From contig NC_018178.1 in assembly GCF_000279145.1 (NCBI RefSeq), forward strand, positions 3,109,688 through 3,173,687: a stretch of 64,000 nucleotides of DNA, given 5' to 3'. The stretch's first letter is position 1; each line of letters starts with the position of its first letter. A program made the position numbers and the translations under genes. Below the pieces are notes generated by a model, which saw only the letters and a program-made list of their open reading frames with translations, searched no databases and was not told the origin of the DNA. Of this stretch, positions 35,426-45,277 are shown piece by piece. This DNA is from Melioribacter roseus P3M-2. Its GTDB lineage: Bacteria; Bacteroidota; Ignavibacteria; Ignavibacteriales; Melioribacteraceae.

Positions 35426-36018
35426 AATTGAATTCTTCCGCTAAAAGCGCGTCCGATTGTTGCCGGGTCGGCAAATTCGAGGTCGCCCCCTATCGGCAAT
35501 CCTCTAGCAATTCGACTTACTTTGACGGGATACTCTTTTAATATCTTCGTTAAGTAGAGCGAAGTGGCGTCTCCCTCGGCGTCGGGATTTAACGCCAGTA
35601 TTATTTCGTTTATTCCGCCCGACTCAATTCTTTTAATAAGTTCTCCGATGTGGAGTTTGTCGGGCGTAATATCCGAAAGCGGATTCAATACGCCGCCGAG
35701 TACGTGATACGCCCCGTTGTATTCGTTGGTCTTTTCGATTGCAATAACGTCGCTAATTTCTTCCACCACGCAAACTACAGAATGGTCGCGTTTAGGACTT
35801 TTGCAAATGTCGCATTTTTCTTCGACCGACAGATTGAAGCAGACTTCGCAAAAACAGAGATCGTTTTTTAAAGCGCTGATTGCATCGACGAGCGACTCTA
35901 CAGCGTCTTTGTCGCTTTTTAACAGATGCAGCGCCAATCGTTGAGCGGTCTTCTTTCCTATCGAAGGAAGTTTGCTCAACTCGTCAATCGCTCTTTGTAA
36001 AGGTTCGGCAATTAGCAA
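35422..36018 (-). CDS. recR: Recombination protein RecR
   Basis: The 198-residue protein has the helix-hairpin-helix KLPSIGKKTAQRLALHLL, the zinc site CEVCFNLSVEEKCDIC, and a Toprim domain (VVCVVEEISDVIAIEKTNEY, EIILALNPDAEGDATSLYL). It loads RecA with RecF and RecO at gapped DNA. The stop of ybaB is 1 nt upstream, the usual ybaB-recR pairing. Confidence 0.97.
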   Translation of the reverse strand: MLIAEPLQRAIDELSKLPSIGKKTAQRLALHLLKSDKDAVESLVDAISALKNDLCFCEVCFNLSVEEKCDICKSPKRDHSVVCVVEEISDVIAIEKTNEYNGAYHVLGGVLNPLSDITPDKLHIGELIKRIESGGINEIILALNPDAEGDATSLYLTKILKEYPVKVSRIARGLPIGGDLEFADPATIGRAFSGRIQL

Positions 36019-36019
36019 T

Positions 36020-36346
36020 TTAGAATCCCGGTATGTTCATTCCAGGCGGAATCATGCCTTTTGTAACGGAAGCCAATTCTTCTTCAGCCATTTTGGAGGC
36101 GGATTCCAACGCTTTGTTGACCGCCGCAATGATAAGGTCTTCGATCATTTCCTTATCGTTGCTTTTGATAATTTCGTCGTCTATATCGATCGAAACAATC
36201 TCTTTTTTTCCGTTGGCGGTCACCTTCACCATACCTCCGCCGCTTTCTTCGGTAACTGTTTTACTGCCCAATTCTTCCTGGACTTTAGCCATTTCAGCCT
36301 GCATCTTCTGAATTTGCTTGAGCATATTTTGCATATTGAAATTCAT
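36020..36346 (-). CDS. ybaB: Nucleoid-associated protein YbaB/EbfC
   Basis: The 108-residue protein has MNFNMQNMLKQIQKMQAEMA, ESGGGMVKVTANGKKEIVSI and DLIIAAVNKALESASKMAEE, the complete YbaB/EbfC pattern. It binds DNA as a dimer with tweezer-like helices. It forms the standard pair with recR. Confidence 0.95.
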   Translation of the reverse strand: MNFNMQNMLKQIQKMQAEMAKVQEELGSKTVTEESGGGMVKVTANGKKEIVSIDIDDEIIKSNDKEMIEDLIIAAVNKALESASKMAEEELASVTKGMIPPGMNIPGF

Positions 36347-36460
36347 CCTTCCTCCGATTTATAATATATTCGTACCGTAAAATTATCAAAAAAAATTAAC
36401 ACAAGAAATTAAGTAAATAAAATATTAGATTAGTATGGTTTATAAAAATCTTCTGATGAT

Positions 36461-37114
36461 ATGATAACAAAATACGGTTTAAATACTTTTATTTTAATGG
36501 CGGCATTTTCGGCGCTGCTCATACTCGCGGGAATTTTCTTCAACAACGGATGGATTAAATACGGACTGATAATTATCGGTCTTCTTTTTTTGATATTTAA
36601 TTTGAATTTTTTCCGAGACCCGGACAGAATCCCGCCAAACAGAGACGATATAATAGTATCTCCCGCCGACGGAGAGGTATTATTTATTAAAGAAGTTTAC
36701 GAAAAAAGATATATTGACGAAGACGCCATCCAGATATCCGTATTCATGTCTCCGCTGAATGTTCACGTTAACCGCATTCCTATTGACGGAAAGGTAGAAT
36801 ATCTGAACTATGTAGAAGGAGAATATCTGATGGCATTTTACGATAAATCCGATTTGAGAAATGAAAGAAGCGAAATAGGCATCCGTTCCAAATACGGCAA
36901 AGTGCTTTTTACACAGGTAGCGGGTTTTATAGCCAGAAGAATTGTCTATGAAATAAAGCAAGGCGACACGGTAAAAATGGGCGACCGTTTCGGTATGATT
37001 AAATTCGGCAGCCGTTCGGATATTATCGTACCGAAGAAATGGGCTCCCGCAGTTAAACCGGGAGACAAAGTTAAAGCCGGCGAATCAATTTTATTCGAGT
37101 ACAAAAATGACTAA
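36461..37114 (+). CDS. psd: Phosphatidylserine decarboxylase (short archaetidylserine/PSD type)
   Basis: The 217-residue protein has two N-terminal membrane segments, VSPADGEVLFI, FMSPLNVHVNRIPIDGKV and the processing site IKFGSRSD, where cleavage before Ser makes the pyruvoyl group. It makes phosphatidylethanolamine. It overlaps pssA by 8 nt. It starts a plus-strand run divergent from ybaB across about 115 bp. Confidence 0.95.
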   Translation: MITKYGLNTFILMAAFSALLILAGIFFNNGWIKYGLIIIGLLFLIFNLNFFRDPDRIPPNRDDIIVSPADGEVLFIKEVYEKRYIDEDAIQISVFMSPLNVHVNRIPIDGKVEYLNYVEGEYLMAFYDKSDLRNERSEIGIRSKYGKVLFTQVAGFIARRIVYEIKQGDTVKMGDRFGMIKFGSRSDIIVPKKWAPAVKPGDKVKAGESILFEYKND

Positions 37115-37823
37115 TTCAAAATCGTTTGTTGCAAATTTTGTCACTTCGCTCAATTTATTTTGCGGATTCCTGGCGATTGTTTACACTTCGCACGGGAATT
37201 ACAAACTGGCTGCAATTTTTATTATAATGGCTGCAATATTCGACACGCTCGACGGAATTATAGCGCGACTGTTGAGCGCTTCGAGCCGCTTCGGAGTCGA
37301 ACTCGATTCGCTTTCGGACGTAGTAAGTTTCGGCGCCGCGCCTTCGTTTCTGATTTATAAAGCTTACACTTACCAATTCGGACTGCCGGGTATAATCATC
37401 GGCTCGCTCATACTCATTTTCGGAGCGTTCCGGCTTGCGCGCTTCAATATTATGGTGGAAGACTTGAACACAAAAGGAGATTTTACGGGACTTCCGATTC
37501 CGCTATCGGCGCTTACTATTTCCACTCTCGTATTTTCTTATTCGACCAGCAGCGGATTGAACGAACCGTTTGACATTTTTATTATTCCATTGATATTGCT
37601 CCTGTCTTTTCTCATGGTAAGTAAAGTTCGATATAACGCATTGCCGAAATTGAAGAACAAAAAAATAAAAGAAAAAATTATTTTATTTGTAACGCTGATT
37701 ATTGCTTTGTTTCTTGCATTTGCCACAAACGGAAGAATTTTGTTTTTCATTTTTCTATCAATAGTGCTCTTTGGTATATTTAGACATCTTTATTTTTCTT
37801 TTTTTCAAAAAATCAGATTATAG
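37107..37823 (+). CDS. pssA: CDP-diacylglycerol-serine O-phosphatidyltransferase
   Basis: The 238-residue membrane protein carries the full CDP-alcohol motif: DG at DTLDGIIAR, AR, eight residues, G, three, D, three, D. Seven or eight hydrophobic segments follow. It makes phosphatidylserine, the substrate of the upstream psd product. Confidence 0.95.
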   Translation: MTNSKSFVANFVTSLNLFCGFLAIVYTSHGNYKLAAIFIIMAAIFDTLDGIIARLLSASSRFGVELDSLSDVVSFGAAPSFLIYKAYTYQFGLPGIIIGSLILIFGAFRLARFNIMVEDLNTKGDFTGLPIPLSALTISTLVFSYSTSSGLNEPFDIFIIPLILLLSFLMVSKVRYNALPKLKNKKIKEKIILFVTLIIALFLAFATNGRILFFIFLSIVLFGIFRHLYFSFFQKIRL

Positions 37824-37844
37824 AAACGACGCAGGAGAAGTAAA

Positions 37845-38105
37845 GTGTTCAAAGCAACAGTAATCGTTAAAAGAAGACCGACAATTTTAGACCCTCAGGG
37901 CAAAGCCGTAGAACAGGGCGCCAAATTACTCGGATTTAACAACGTAAAAAACACGCGTATCGGAAAATATATCGAGTTCTTTATCGATACGGACGACAGA
38001 GAAGCCGCTGAAAAAGAGCTCAAAGAATACAGCGAAAAGCTCCTCTCCAATCCTATTATGGAAGATTTTGAATATCATTTGGAACAAGTAAAACAGAAAA
38101 ATTAA
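37845..38105 (+). CDS. purS: Phosphoribosylformylglycinamidine synthase subunit PurS
   Basis: The 86-residue protein has [20 protein letters not shown] and a C-terminal [12 protein letters not shown]. It starts with GTG at 37845 behind GGAGAAG. It pairs with PurQ (1 nt downstream) and PurL to form FGAM; purL is not in the window. Confidence 0.95.
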   Translation: MFKATVIVKRRPTILDPQGKAVEQGAKLLGFNNVKNTRIGKYIEFFIDTDDREAAEKELKEYSEKLLSNPIMEDFEYHLEQVKQKN

Positions 38106-38106
38106 A

Positions 38107-38802
38107 ATGAAGATAAAATTCGGTGTTGTAGTTTTTCCCGGCGCTAATTGCGACCACGACGCTTATTATGCCCTCAAGAAAATACTCGGTTTCGATACCG
38201 AATTCTTGTGGCACAAAGATTCCGACCTGAAAGGCTCCAACGTAATATTGTTACCGGGGGGGTTTTCATACGGCGACTATCTCAGAACAGGCGCCATTGC
38301 CCGCTTCTCTCCAATAATGGATGAAGTAATTAAATTTGCCGACGGCGGCGGCATCGTTATCGGTATTTGCAACGGATTTCAAATATTGCTTGAAACCGGA
38401 CTTCTTCCCGGCGTAATGCAAAAGAACATAAATCTGAAATTCATTTGCAAAGACGTTTACCTCAGAGTGGAAAATAAAAATACTCTTTTTACTAAACTCG
38501 TTGATAAAGACGTTATAAAAATACCGATTGCTCACGGCGAAGGGAATTATTATGCGGACGAAAAAACATTAAACGAGCTCGAAAAAAACAAACAGGTCGT
38601 TTTCCGTTATTCCGACGTTAACGGCAATGTAACGCCGGAAACAAATCCGAACGGCTCGCTCAATAACATAGCCGGAATTATAAACAAAGATGGCAACGTG
38701 CTCGGAATGATGCCCCACCCCGAAAGAGCATGCGATACGGCGTTGTCCAGAACCGACGGAGCTTTAATTTTCAAGTCGATTGCCGAAAGTTTTTATAAAT
38801 AA
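38107..38802 (+). CDS. purQ: Phosphoribosylformylglycinamidine synthase subunit PurQ (glutaminase)
   Basis: The 231-residue class I glutaminase has [30 protein letters not shown], the nucleophile Cys in [12 protein letters not shown] and the C-terminal MPHPERACD. It supplies ammonia to PurL. Start ATG lies 1 nt after the purS stop. Confidence 0.97.
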   Translation: MKIKFGVVVFPGANCDHDAYYALKKILGFDTEFLWHKDSDLKGSNVILLPGGFSYGDYLRTGAIARFSPIMDEVIKFADGGGIVIGICNGFQILLETGLLPGVMQKNINLKFICKDVYLRVENKNTLFTKLVDKDVIKIPIAHGEGNYYADEKTLNELEKNKQVVFRYSDVNGNVTPETNPNGSLNNIAGIINKDGNVLGMMPHPERACDTALSRTDGALIFKSIAESFYK

Positions 38803-38811
38803 GGAGGAAAT

Positions 38812-39030
38812 ATGTTTGGGAATTTAGGCGCCTCTGAAATTATTCTGATTGTGCTTGCAATTTTGATTCTTTTCGGAGCAAAAAAAATTCCGGAAGTAGC
38901 CCAAGGCATTGGTAAAGGCATGAAAGAATTCAAGAAGGCTATCCGGGAAGTTGAAGAAGACATCAAATCGATCGATAAAATCGATTCGAAAAAAGAAACC
39001 GAAAAGGATAAATCCGAAACTTCTAATTAA
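38812..39030 (+). CDS. tatA: Twin-arginine translocase TatA/TatE
   Basis: The 72-residue protein has the short membrane helix IILIVLAILILFGAKKIPEV, the FGxKKxPE hinge and amphipathic GIGKGMKEFKKAIREVE, ending in a charged tail. It forms the Tat pore; tatC is not in the window. An AAGGAGG site precedes the ATG. Confidence 0.95.
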   Translation: MFGNLGASEIILIVLAILILFGAKKIPEVAQGIGKGMKEFKKAIREVEEDIKSIDKIDSKKETEKDKSETSN

Positions 39031-39045
39031 TAACGGTGCGTTAAA

Positions 39046-40476
39046 TTGGCTCAATACAGTAATCATGCGGAAAAAACGGAATTAATTAAATCGGGAAAAC
39101 TTTCATTAAGAAAAAACGTTGAAGAATTCCTGCGTAAGATCGAAGACAATAAAGAACTCAACGCTTTTAATTTTGTTTTTGACGACGCATTATTGGAAGC
39201 CGATAAGATTGAAGAGAAAATTAAAAACGGCAAAGCCGGCAAATTGGCGGGAATGGTAATCTCCATCAAGGACGTCCTCTCCATCAAAAACCGTCCTATG
39301 ACCTGCTCGTCGAATATTTTGAAAAACTACGAAGCCGTTTATACGGCTACGGCAGTTCAAAAATTGATTGACGAAGACGCTATTATAATCGGCAAGACTA
39401 ACTGCGACGAATTTGCGATGGGTTCTTCCAACGAGAATTCCGCATTCGGCATTGTTCGGAATCCGCACGATAAGGAACGAGTGCCGGGAGGCTCCAGCGG
39501 CGGTTCGGCAGTTTCGGTGGCAGCCGGCTTATGCGACGCTTCGCTCGGCACGGATACGGGCGGCTCGATACGTCAACCGGCGGCTTTTTGCGGAGTCTAC
39601 GGTCTCAAACCCACTTACGGCAGGGTTTCAAGATACGGTTTGACAGCCTTTGCGTCGTCTTTCGACACTATCGGTCCCTTTGCCAATTCCCTCGACGACA
39701 TTGCCCTGATCCTGAGCGTCCTTTCGGGTAAAGACCCGAAAGATTCCACGAGTCAGGATATTGAAACGCCCTCTTTCGATTTAATTAACGACGCGCGGGA
39801 AAAAATTACGGTCGGAATACCGAAAGAGTATTTGAATCCTTCAAGCGAAGGAGGACTCGATCCGGAAATCAAAGAAGCCGTCGAAAATCAAATTAATCTC
39901 TTAAAGAAAGACGGATACGAAGTTAAGGAAATATCGCTCCCACACACCGAATACGCTATTGCAACATATTATATACTTACGACAGCCGAAGCATCTTCAA
40001 ATTTATCTCGTTATGACGGAGCGCATTACGGTTACCGGTCCGACAAAGCCAATAATTTATTCGACATGTACACCGAATCGAGAACCGAAGGATTCGGCGA
40101 AGAAGTAAAGCGGAGAATTATGCTGGGAACTTATGTGCTCTCGGCCGGATATTACGACGCCTACTACAGAAAAGCTCAAAAAGTAAGACGACTTCTCAAA
40201 GAAGATTTCGATAAAGCATTCGATCAGGTAGATATAATTTTGACGCCTACTACGCCTACGGTCGCTTTTAAGATCGGCGAAAAATCAGCCGACCCGCTTC
40301 AAATGTATTTGAGCGATATTTTCACCACGCCGGCCAATCTGGCGGGTATACCCGGAATTAACGTTCCTATCGGAAAGAACTCGGATGGAATGCCGATCGG
40401 GCTTCAGTTGATGGCTAATCATTTTGAAGAACGGAAATTGCTCCGTTTTGCCAAACGTTTGGAGACCATCAAATAA
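39046..40476 (+). CDS. gatA: Glutamyl/aspartyl-tRNA amidotransferase subunit A
   Basis: The 476-residue amidase has the Ser-cisSer-Lys triad: Lys in SIKDVLS, cis-Ser in GGSSGGSAVSVAAG, Ser in GTDTGGSIRQPA. It also has MGSSNENSAFG, typical of GatA. It starts with TTG at 39046. It converts misacylated Glu-tRNA(Gln)/Asp-tRNA(Asn) with GatB and GatC, not seen here. Confidence 0.95.
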   Translation: MAQYSNHAEKTELIKSGKLSLRKNVEEFLRKIEDNKELNAFNFVFDDALLEADKIEEKIKNGKAGKLAGMVISIKDVLSIKNRPMTCSSNILKNYEAVYTATAVQKLIDEDAIIIGKTNCDEFAMGSSNENSAFGIVRNPHDKERVPGGSSGGSAVSVAAGLCDASLGTDTGGSIRQPAAFCGVYGLKPTYGRVSRYGLTAFASSFDTIGPFANSLDDIALILSVLSGKDPKDSTSQDIETPSFDLINDAREKITVGIPKEYLNPSSEGGLDPEIKEAVENQINLLKKDGYEVKEISLPHTEYAIATYYILTTAEASSNLSRYDGAHYGYRSDKANNLFDMYTESRTEGFGEEVKRRIMLGTYVLSAGYYDAYYRKAQKVRRLLKEDFDKAFDQVDIILTPTTPTVAFKIGEKSADPLQMYLSDIFTTPANLAGIPGINVPIGKNSDGMPIGLQLMANHFEERKLLRFAKRLETIK

Positions 40477-40517
40477 ATTAATTCGAGAAATTTCGGGTAT
40501 ATTTCAAATTCCTTTCT

Positions 40518-40525
40518 TAATTTTG
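40518..40525 (+). promoter_or_regulatory. Possible TAnnTTTG promoter of sucD
   Basis: TAATTTTG matches the -7 box of Bacteroidota promoters 32 nt before the sucD ATG, in an 80-bp gap; no matching -33 box is seen at the usual distance. Confidence 0.35.
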
Positions 40526-40556
40526 TAAGAAATATAAACAAACTACGGGAAAAATT

Positions 40557-41450
40557 ATGAGTATCCTTCTCGACAAAAGAACGCGCGTTTTGGTACAGGG
40601 AATAACCGGAGGCGAAGGCTCATTCCATACGCGACAAATGCTCGAATACGGAACCAAAGTAGTCGCCGGCGTAACTCCGGGCAAAGGCGGTCAGGAATTC
40701 GAAGATACCGGCATACCGATATTCAATACCGTCAAAGAAGCTGTAAAAGAAACCAAAGCCACAGCGTCGGCTATTTTCGTGCCGCCGGCTTTTGCCGCCG
40801 ACGCAATACTGGAAGCTGCCGACGCAGGCATCAAATTAATCGTCTGTATTACGGAAGGCATTCCCGCCAGGGATATGGTTCATGTCTATAATTCTTTAAA
40901 AGGAAAAGACGTGCGTTTGATCGGTCCTAACTGTCCGGGCATAATATCGCCGGGAAAAGCCAAAATCGGAATTATGCCGGGCTTTATCCATAAAAAAGGA
41001 AAGGTCGGCATCGTTTCGAGAAGCGGAACTTTAACTTACGAAGCGGTCAAACAATTGTCCGACTTAGGAATCGGGCAATCCACGTGCGTCGGAATCGGAG
41101 GCGACCCCGTAATCGGATCACGCTTTATCGATATTATTAAATTGATGAACGAAGACGAAGGCACCGAAGGAATTGTTATGATTGGAGAAATCGGCGGAAC
41201 AGCCGAAGAAGAAGCGGCCGAATATATTAAAAAACACGTCAAAAAACCGGTCGTGGGTTTCATTGCCGGACGAACCGCTCCTCCGGGAAGACGAATGGGT
41301 CATGCCGGAGCAATTATTTCTGGAGGCAAAGGAACGGCAGCTGAAAAAATGGCCGCGCTCAAAAAAGCGGGTATTCATGTCGTAGAAAGCCCTGCCGAAA
41401 TCGGCGTTACTATGAAAAAAGCTTTGGAAAAAAATTCAAAAAAGAAATAA
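40557..41450 (+). CDS. sucD: Succinyl-CoA synthetase alpha subunit
   Basis: The 297-residue protein has [20 protein letters not shown], a CoA-binding Rossmann domain, the phosphate site [20 protein letters not shown] and the active-site His in [19 protein letters not shown]. It makes ATP or GTP from succinyl-CoA with SucC, which is not adjacent. ndk follows after 16 nt. Confidence 0.94.
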   Translation: MSILLDKRTRVLVQGITGGEGSFHTRQMLEYGTKVVAGVTPGKGGQEFEDTGIPIFNTVKEAVKETKATASAIFVPPAFAADAILEAADAGIKLIVCITEGIPARDMVHVYNSLKGKDVRLIGPNCPGIISPGKAKIGIMPGFIHKKGKVGIVSRSGTLTYEAVKQLSDLGIGQSTCVGIGGDPVIGSRFIDIIKLMNEDEGTEGIVMIGEIGGTAEEEAAEYIKKHVKKPVVGFIAGRTAPPGRRMGHAGAIISGGKGTAAEKMAALKKAGIHVVESPAEIGVTMKKALEKNSKKK

Positions 41451-41466
41451 ACTAAGGAGAAATAAA

Positions 41467-41898
41467 TTGAGCAGAACTTTAGCTATTCTTAAACCCGACT
41501 GCGTTCGCAAAGAATTAATCGGAAAAGTAATCGGTCATATTCAGAGCGCCGGATTTAAAATTGCGGCGATGAAAATGGTCAAACTTACTCCGGACGCCGC
41601 AAAAGGATTTTATGAAGTACACAAGGAAAGACCGTTTTTTCACGAACTGATTTCATATATGACTTCAGGACCGTGCGTGCCGATTGTGCTCGAAAAAGAT
41701 AACGCCGTAGAAGATTTTCGCAAATTGATTGGCGCCACCGACCCTGCTAAAGCCGAAGAAGGCACTATCAGAAAAATGTACGCTGAAAACATTCAGGAAA
41801 ATATTATCCACGGCTCCGACTCGGACGAAAATGCGGCAAAAGAAATTGCCCACTTCTTTTCAAGAAAAGAATTATTAGAAATCAACGGATGGGAATAA
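41467..41898 (+). CDS. ndk: Nucleoside diphosphate kinase
   Basis: The 143-residue protein has [19 protein letters not shown] and the catalytic His in [12 protein letters not shown]. It starts with TTG at 41467 behind AAGGAG. It balances nucleoside triphosphates and may use the GTP formed by SucCD, as in the common sucD-ndk pairing. Confidence 0.97.
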   Translation: MSRTLAILKPDCVRKELIGKVIGHIQSAGFKIAAMKMVKLTPDAAKGFYEVHKERPFFHELISYMTSGPCVPIVLEKDNAVEDFRKLIGATDPAKAEEGTIRKMYAENIQENIIHGSDSDENAAKEIAHFFSRKELLEINGWE

Positions 41899-41902
41899 TA
41901 AT

Positions 41903-42913
41903 ATGAAAAAGTCTATAATTGCCCTGCTTCTCTTTGCATTTATTGTCGGATGCTCTGGCGAAAAGGAAAATAAACAGGACTCCGCCGAACTCAAAGAGAT
42001 CGATTTGAAAGGTCAAACCGTATCAATCGATTATAAATTCGCCAAAGGCGATAATATAAAGTATAAACTGACTACCATAACCACAGCTAACGAAACTATA
42101 CAAGCCGATTCGCTCATCGAATCCAAATCGAACGAAAACACGATTTATCAATTCGACATTAACGTCATCGAAGTTGAACCGGACAATACTGCAGAGCTGG
42201 GAATTACGATTTCGTCTTTGAAAATAGACGCCGACATTAACGGACAAAAATTCGTTTACGATGCAAACGCTGAAAACGACCGGGAACAGAATCAAAAATT
42301 CATCCAGTATTACGCAATTCACAACGTGCCCTACCGAGCCAGAGTCAGCAATAAAGGCGAAGTCCTCGAAGTTTCGCGGCTCGACAAAATGGTCGACAAG
42401 ATGAACTCGTTACAGCCTGACAATCAGAAACTTACAACGGAACAAAAAGTACAAATCTCAAAAAGTATCGGAGACGCAATCATAAGACCGCTTACTCAAT
42501 TAATTTTCAGAGAACTTCCCGATAAACAACTGGCGCTCGATTCTACATGGGTAAAGAGCTATCCTTCCCAGCTGAGCGTATTCAACATCAACAACAAAGT
42601 AACCTACAAAGTGGACGGTTTTGTTGAATACGACGGCAACCGAGCAGTTAACGTAAGCGCGGATTTAAATACAACTTGGTCGGGGAATAAAAGCGGCGAA
42701 GAAAACGGCATCAAATACAGTTTCGAAGATCCGAAAATCGAAGGCGAAGGAAAAATCCTTTTCGATATCGACAGAGGTCTTCTTATAAAATCGGAAACGG
42801 GAACTACCGTAGAATTGAAAGCCAATCTCGAAATGATGAATTCGCTGCAGCAGAAAATCAAAACCGTTCGAAAAGATATTACGACAAACAAAAATATTAT
42901 TGAACTGCTATAA
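41903..42913 (+). CDS. Secreted lipoprotein of the DUF6263-like type
   Basis: The 336-residue protein has a signal with lipobox FIVGCSG and a beta-rich mature region (DYKFAKGDNIKYKLTTITTA, LQPDNQKLTTEQKVQISKSI, YKVDGFVEYDGNRAVNVSAD). The pattern resembles DUF6263 lipoproteins; function unknown. It lies 4 nt after ndk and ends before a strong terminator. Confidence 0.75.
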   Translation: MKKSIIALLLFAFIVGCSGEKENKQDSAELKEIDLKGQTVSIDYKFAKGDNIKYKLTTITTANETIQADSLIESKSNENTIYQFDINVIEVEPDNTAELGITISSLKIDADINGQKFVYDANAENDREQNQKFIQYYAIHNVPYRARVSNKGEVLEVSRLDKMVDKMNSLQPDNQKLTTEQKVQISKSIGDAIIRPLTQLIFRELPDKQLALDSTWVKSYPSQLSVFNINNKVTYKVDGFVEYDGNRAVNVSADLNTTWSGNKSGEENGIKYSFEDPKIEGEGKILFDIDRGLLIKSETGTTVELKANLEMMNSLQQKIKTVRKDITTNKNIIELL

Positions 42914-42919
42914 AAACTG

Positions 42920-42949
42920 CCTGCCCGTTCGCCAACGGGCAGGTTTTTT
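42920..42949. terminator. Bidirectional terminator between convergent genes
   Basis: CCTGCCCGTT, loop CGCC, AACGGGCAGG followed by six T; on the other strand AAAAA precedes the stem, so it serves both the plus-strand lipoprotein gene and the minus-strand NfeD gene, whose stop lies at its edge. Confidence 0.88.
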
Positions 42950-44255
42950 ACTTTTTTCTTTCCACTATAACTTTCAGACCTTCAACGGCTTTTACAATAA
43001 TTGGACTGTCCCTCTGAATATAATCGCCTTCTGAAATAACGTCCACCCTTTTTCCGTCAATCAAGGCGGTGCCGGAAGGCCTCAAATCGGTATATGCAAT
43101 TCCTTCCCTGCCAACCAGGTCTTTCAATGAAGGGAGAGTCCCGTATCCGGATTTCTGTTCCACTTTTTTATCCAGTACCAATTTTGTAACGACGCTCGTC
43201 TTCGGCAGATATTTCAGCATCAGAGCCATAATTACAAGCGTAGAAAAGAGTGTCAGCGCCAGCTGAATAATGGCAACCGAAATAATATCCCAATCGATAA
43301 GCGGAAAATCCGAAATAAGTCCGAGGAAAAGACTCACAATCATTAACGCTATGCCGCTTACTCCGAATACTCCAAATCCCGGAACCACAAATATTTCAAT
43401 AAGAAGTAGTATAAGTCCCACGATAAAGAGGATTATTTCGAGAGCCGAAGCAAGTTCAAGAATATAACCGCTGCCGAAGAAGAGCGCCAAACTGATTACG
43501 CCGATAGTACCAGGCATGCCCCAGCCCGGAGTTTTAATTTCCGTATAAAGTCCTATCAATCCGATCATTATCAAAAGCGACGAGATAATCGGATGGCTGA
43601 GAAATCTGATAAAATCTTCAGCCCAGTTCGATTCGACTCTAATCAAACTCGCATTTTTGTACCCGAAAGCTTCTTTAACTTCCTCGACAGACGATAGGAT
43701 TGTATCAGCCATACCGAATTTAAGTGCTTCTTCCGCAGTCAGTGTAATCAGCTTTGTGCTGTCGTCCTGCAGATCGGGAACAACGATGGTTTCGTCGACC
43801 ATTCCCTGAGCTATATCAGTCCGTCTGCCGTTTTTTTCCGCTGTGGCTCTCATTTCCGAACGCATGTAGGATTGATATTTTTCGGATTGCTTTTGTCCGG
43901 ATTGATCGACAACAGTTGTAGCTCCCATTGAAGCGCCCGGAGTCATAACAATTTTTTCGCATGAAAGGGCTATTAGTGCGCCGGCTGAAATTGCTCGCTT
44001 ATCGATGAACGCGATGGTTCTCACTTTGCTGTTGAGAATCGCATCTTTAATTTGAGTGGCCGCATCAACCCTTCCGCCGAAAGTATTAATGCGAAAAATG
44101 ATTGCATCGGCCGTATTTTGCTCGGCTTCTTCAACAATTCTTTTTACGTAAGGGGCCAATCCCAGATCGATATCGCCTTCGATATCTCCGTAATAAACCT
44201 TTTGCGCGGAGATACTCGAAATAAGGATTAAAACCAGCAGTAGTATTTTCTTCAA
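42948..44255 (-). CDS. Membrane-bound ClpP-class serine protease, NfeD family
   Basis: The 435-residue protein has a signal peptide, a ClpP-like domain with the catalytic Ser in KRAISAGALIALSCEKI, four to five membrane segments (residues 235-350) and a C-terminal OB-fold NfeD domain (LVGREGIAYTDLRPSGTALI). This long form pairs with stomatin-like proteins in other genomes; none is adjacent here. It should cleave membrane-protein segments. Confidence 0.9.
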   Translation of the reverse strand: MKKILLLVLILISSISAQKVYYGDIEGDIDLGLAPYVKRIVEEAEQNTADAIIFRINTFGGRVDAATQIKDAILNSKVRTIAFIDKRAISAGALIALSCEKIVMTPGASMGATTVVDQSGQKQSEKYQSYMRSEMRATAEKNGRRTDIAQGMVDETIVVPDLQDDSTKLITLTAEEALKFGMADTILSSVEEVKEAFGYKNASLIRVESNWAEDFIRFLSHPIISSLLIMIGLIGLYTEIKTPGWGMPGTIGVISLALFFGSGYILELASALEIILFIVGLILLLIEIFVVPGFGVFGVSGIALMIVSLFLGLISDFPLIDWDIISVAIIQLALTLFSTLVIMALMLKYLPKTSVVTKLVLDKKVEQKSGYGTLPSLKDLVGREGIAYTDLRPSGTALIDGKRVDVISEGDYIQRDSPIIVKAVEGLKVIVERKK

Positions 44256-44318
44256 TTTACCCTCTCGTTCAAATTTATGTTACTCTTAAATAACCAAATT
44301 GAACGACTAATTCAACAC

Positions 44319-45209
44319 CTATCTCCCGGTAAAAGCATAATTGAGCATTTTATAAACGAGTTTGGCAGCCACAAAATTCGACGAAGGATGATATTTCGAA
44401 GGCGCCAGTTCGACGACGTCGAAGCCTACGATATTCTTTTCCGCCCCGACAATTTTCAATAAATTCATAGTTTCGTCCCAAAAAAGTCCGCCCGGTTCCG
44501 GAGTGCCGGTAGCAGGCAACAACGACGGGTCAAATCCGTCTACGTCGAATGTAATATAGACGTTTTCCGTTAAATTCTTTACTACTAATTCCTGCCAGTT
44601 TTCTCCGTACATACCCGACTTAATTTCTCTGGCATAGAAAGTTTTGATATTGAATTTTTTTCTCAGTTCCGCTTCATCCTTGCACTGAGCGCGAATTCCC
44701 ACCTGAACAATATTTTTATTGAATTCGGCAATGCGAGCCATTACGGAAGCATGTGAAAATTTACTGCCGTTATAACTGTCGCGCAGGTCGGAATGAGCGT
44801 CGATTTGAAGGATAGAAAGATTTGGAAATCGTTCCGAAAAAGCCATTGCAGGCGCAGAAGAAATCGAATGTTCGCCCCCCAACAAAACGACGAATTTACC
44901 GTTGTCGATTTGCCGGGCGGTCTCTTTGTAAATTTTTTTGAGAGATTTATCGATCGACAAATTCTTAAAATCCAGCGGTTCGAGAGTGGCTATTCCTTTT
45001 TCAAAGCAAAGTTCACGGTTCATCTCCTCGTCGTAAAATTCGACGTAGTGAGATGCCTTGAGAATCTCGTCCGGTCCCGTTGCAGTTCCTTTTCCGTAAC
45101 TAACTGTTCTTTCGAAGGGAGCCGAAAGAATAACAATTTCGGATTCTTCGTAATTTGAATACTCTTTTTCAATAGCAAGAAAATTTTTTTTGATTCCCAA
45201 AACTTTCAT
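44319..45209 (-). CDS. speB: Agmatinase / ureohydrolase
   Basis: The protein has manganese-ligand motifs GGEHSIS, IDAHSDLRD and FDVDGFDPSLLPATGTPEPG, typical of agmatinase. I chose the ATG at 45209 with GGAGGAAG upstream; the open frame extends to 45263 but would run over the yajC terminator hairpin. Product is 296 residues. Agmatinase releases urea from agmatine to give putrescine; other ureohydrolase substrates are possible. Confidence 0.88.
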   Translation of the reverse strand: MKVLGIKKNFLAIEKEYSNYEESEIVILSAPFERTVSYGKGTATGPDEILKASHYVEFYDEEMNRELCFEKGIATLEPLDFKNLSIDKSLKKIYKETARQIDNGKFVVLLGGEHSISSAPAMAFSERFPNLSILQIDAHSDLRDSYNGSKFSHASVMARIAEFNKNIVQVGIRAQCKDEAELRKKFNIKTFYAREIKSGMYGENWQELVVKNLTENVYITFDVDGFDPSLLPATGTPEPGGLFWDETMNLLKIVGAEKNIVGFDVVELAPSKYHPSSNFVAAKLVYKMLNYAFTGR

Positions 45210-45239
45210 TCTTCCTCCGGATAGAAAATAATAATAAAA

Positions 45240-45261
45240 GCCCCGTTTCTTTGAACGGGGC
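45240..45261 (-). terminator. Terminator after yajC
   Basis: On the minus strand GCCCCGTT, loop CAAAGA, AACGGGGC is followed by TTTTATTATT. It lies 17 nt after the yajC stop, before the agmatinase ribosome binding site. Confidence 0.85.
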
Positions 45262-45277
45262 ATAAGAGATTAGAGAA

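Noticed and set aside
36347-36460. Divergent promoter between ybaB and psd
   Set aside because: The gap is AT-rich, but no clear TTTG/TAnnTTTG pair could be assigned in either direction.
45209-45263. N-terminal extension of agmatinase
   Set aside because: It would be encoded across the yajC terminator stem; a strong ribosome binding site lies before the internal ATG at 45209.
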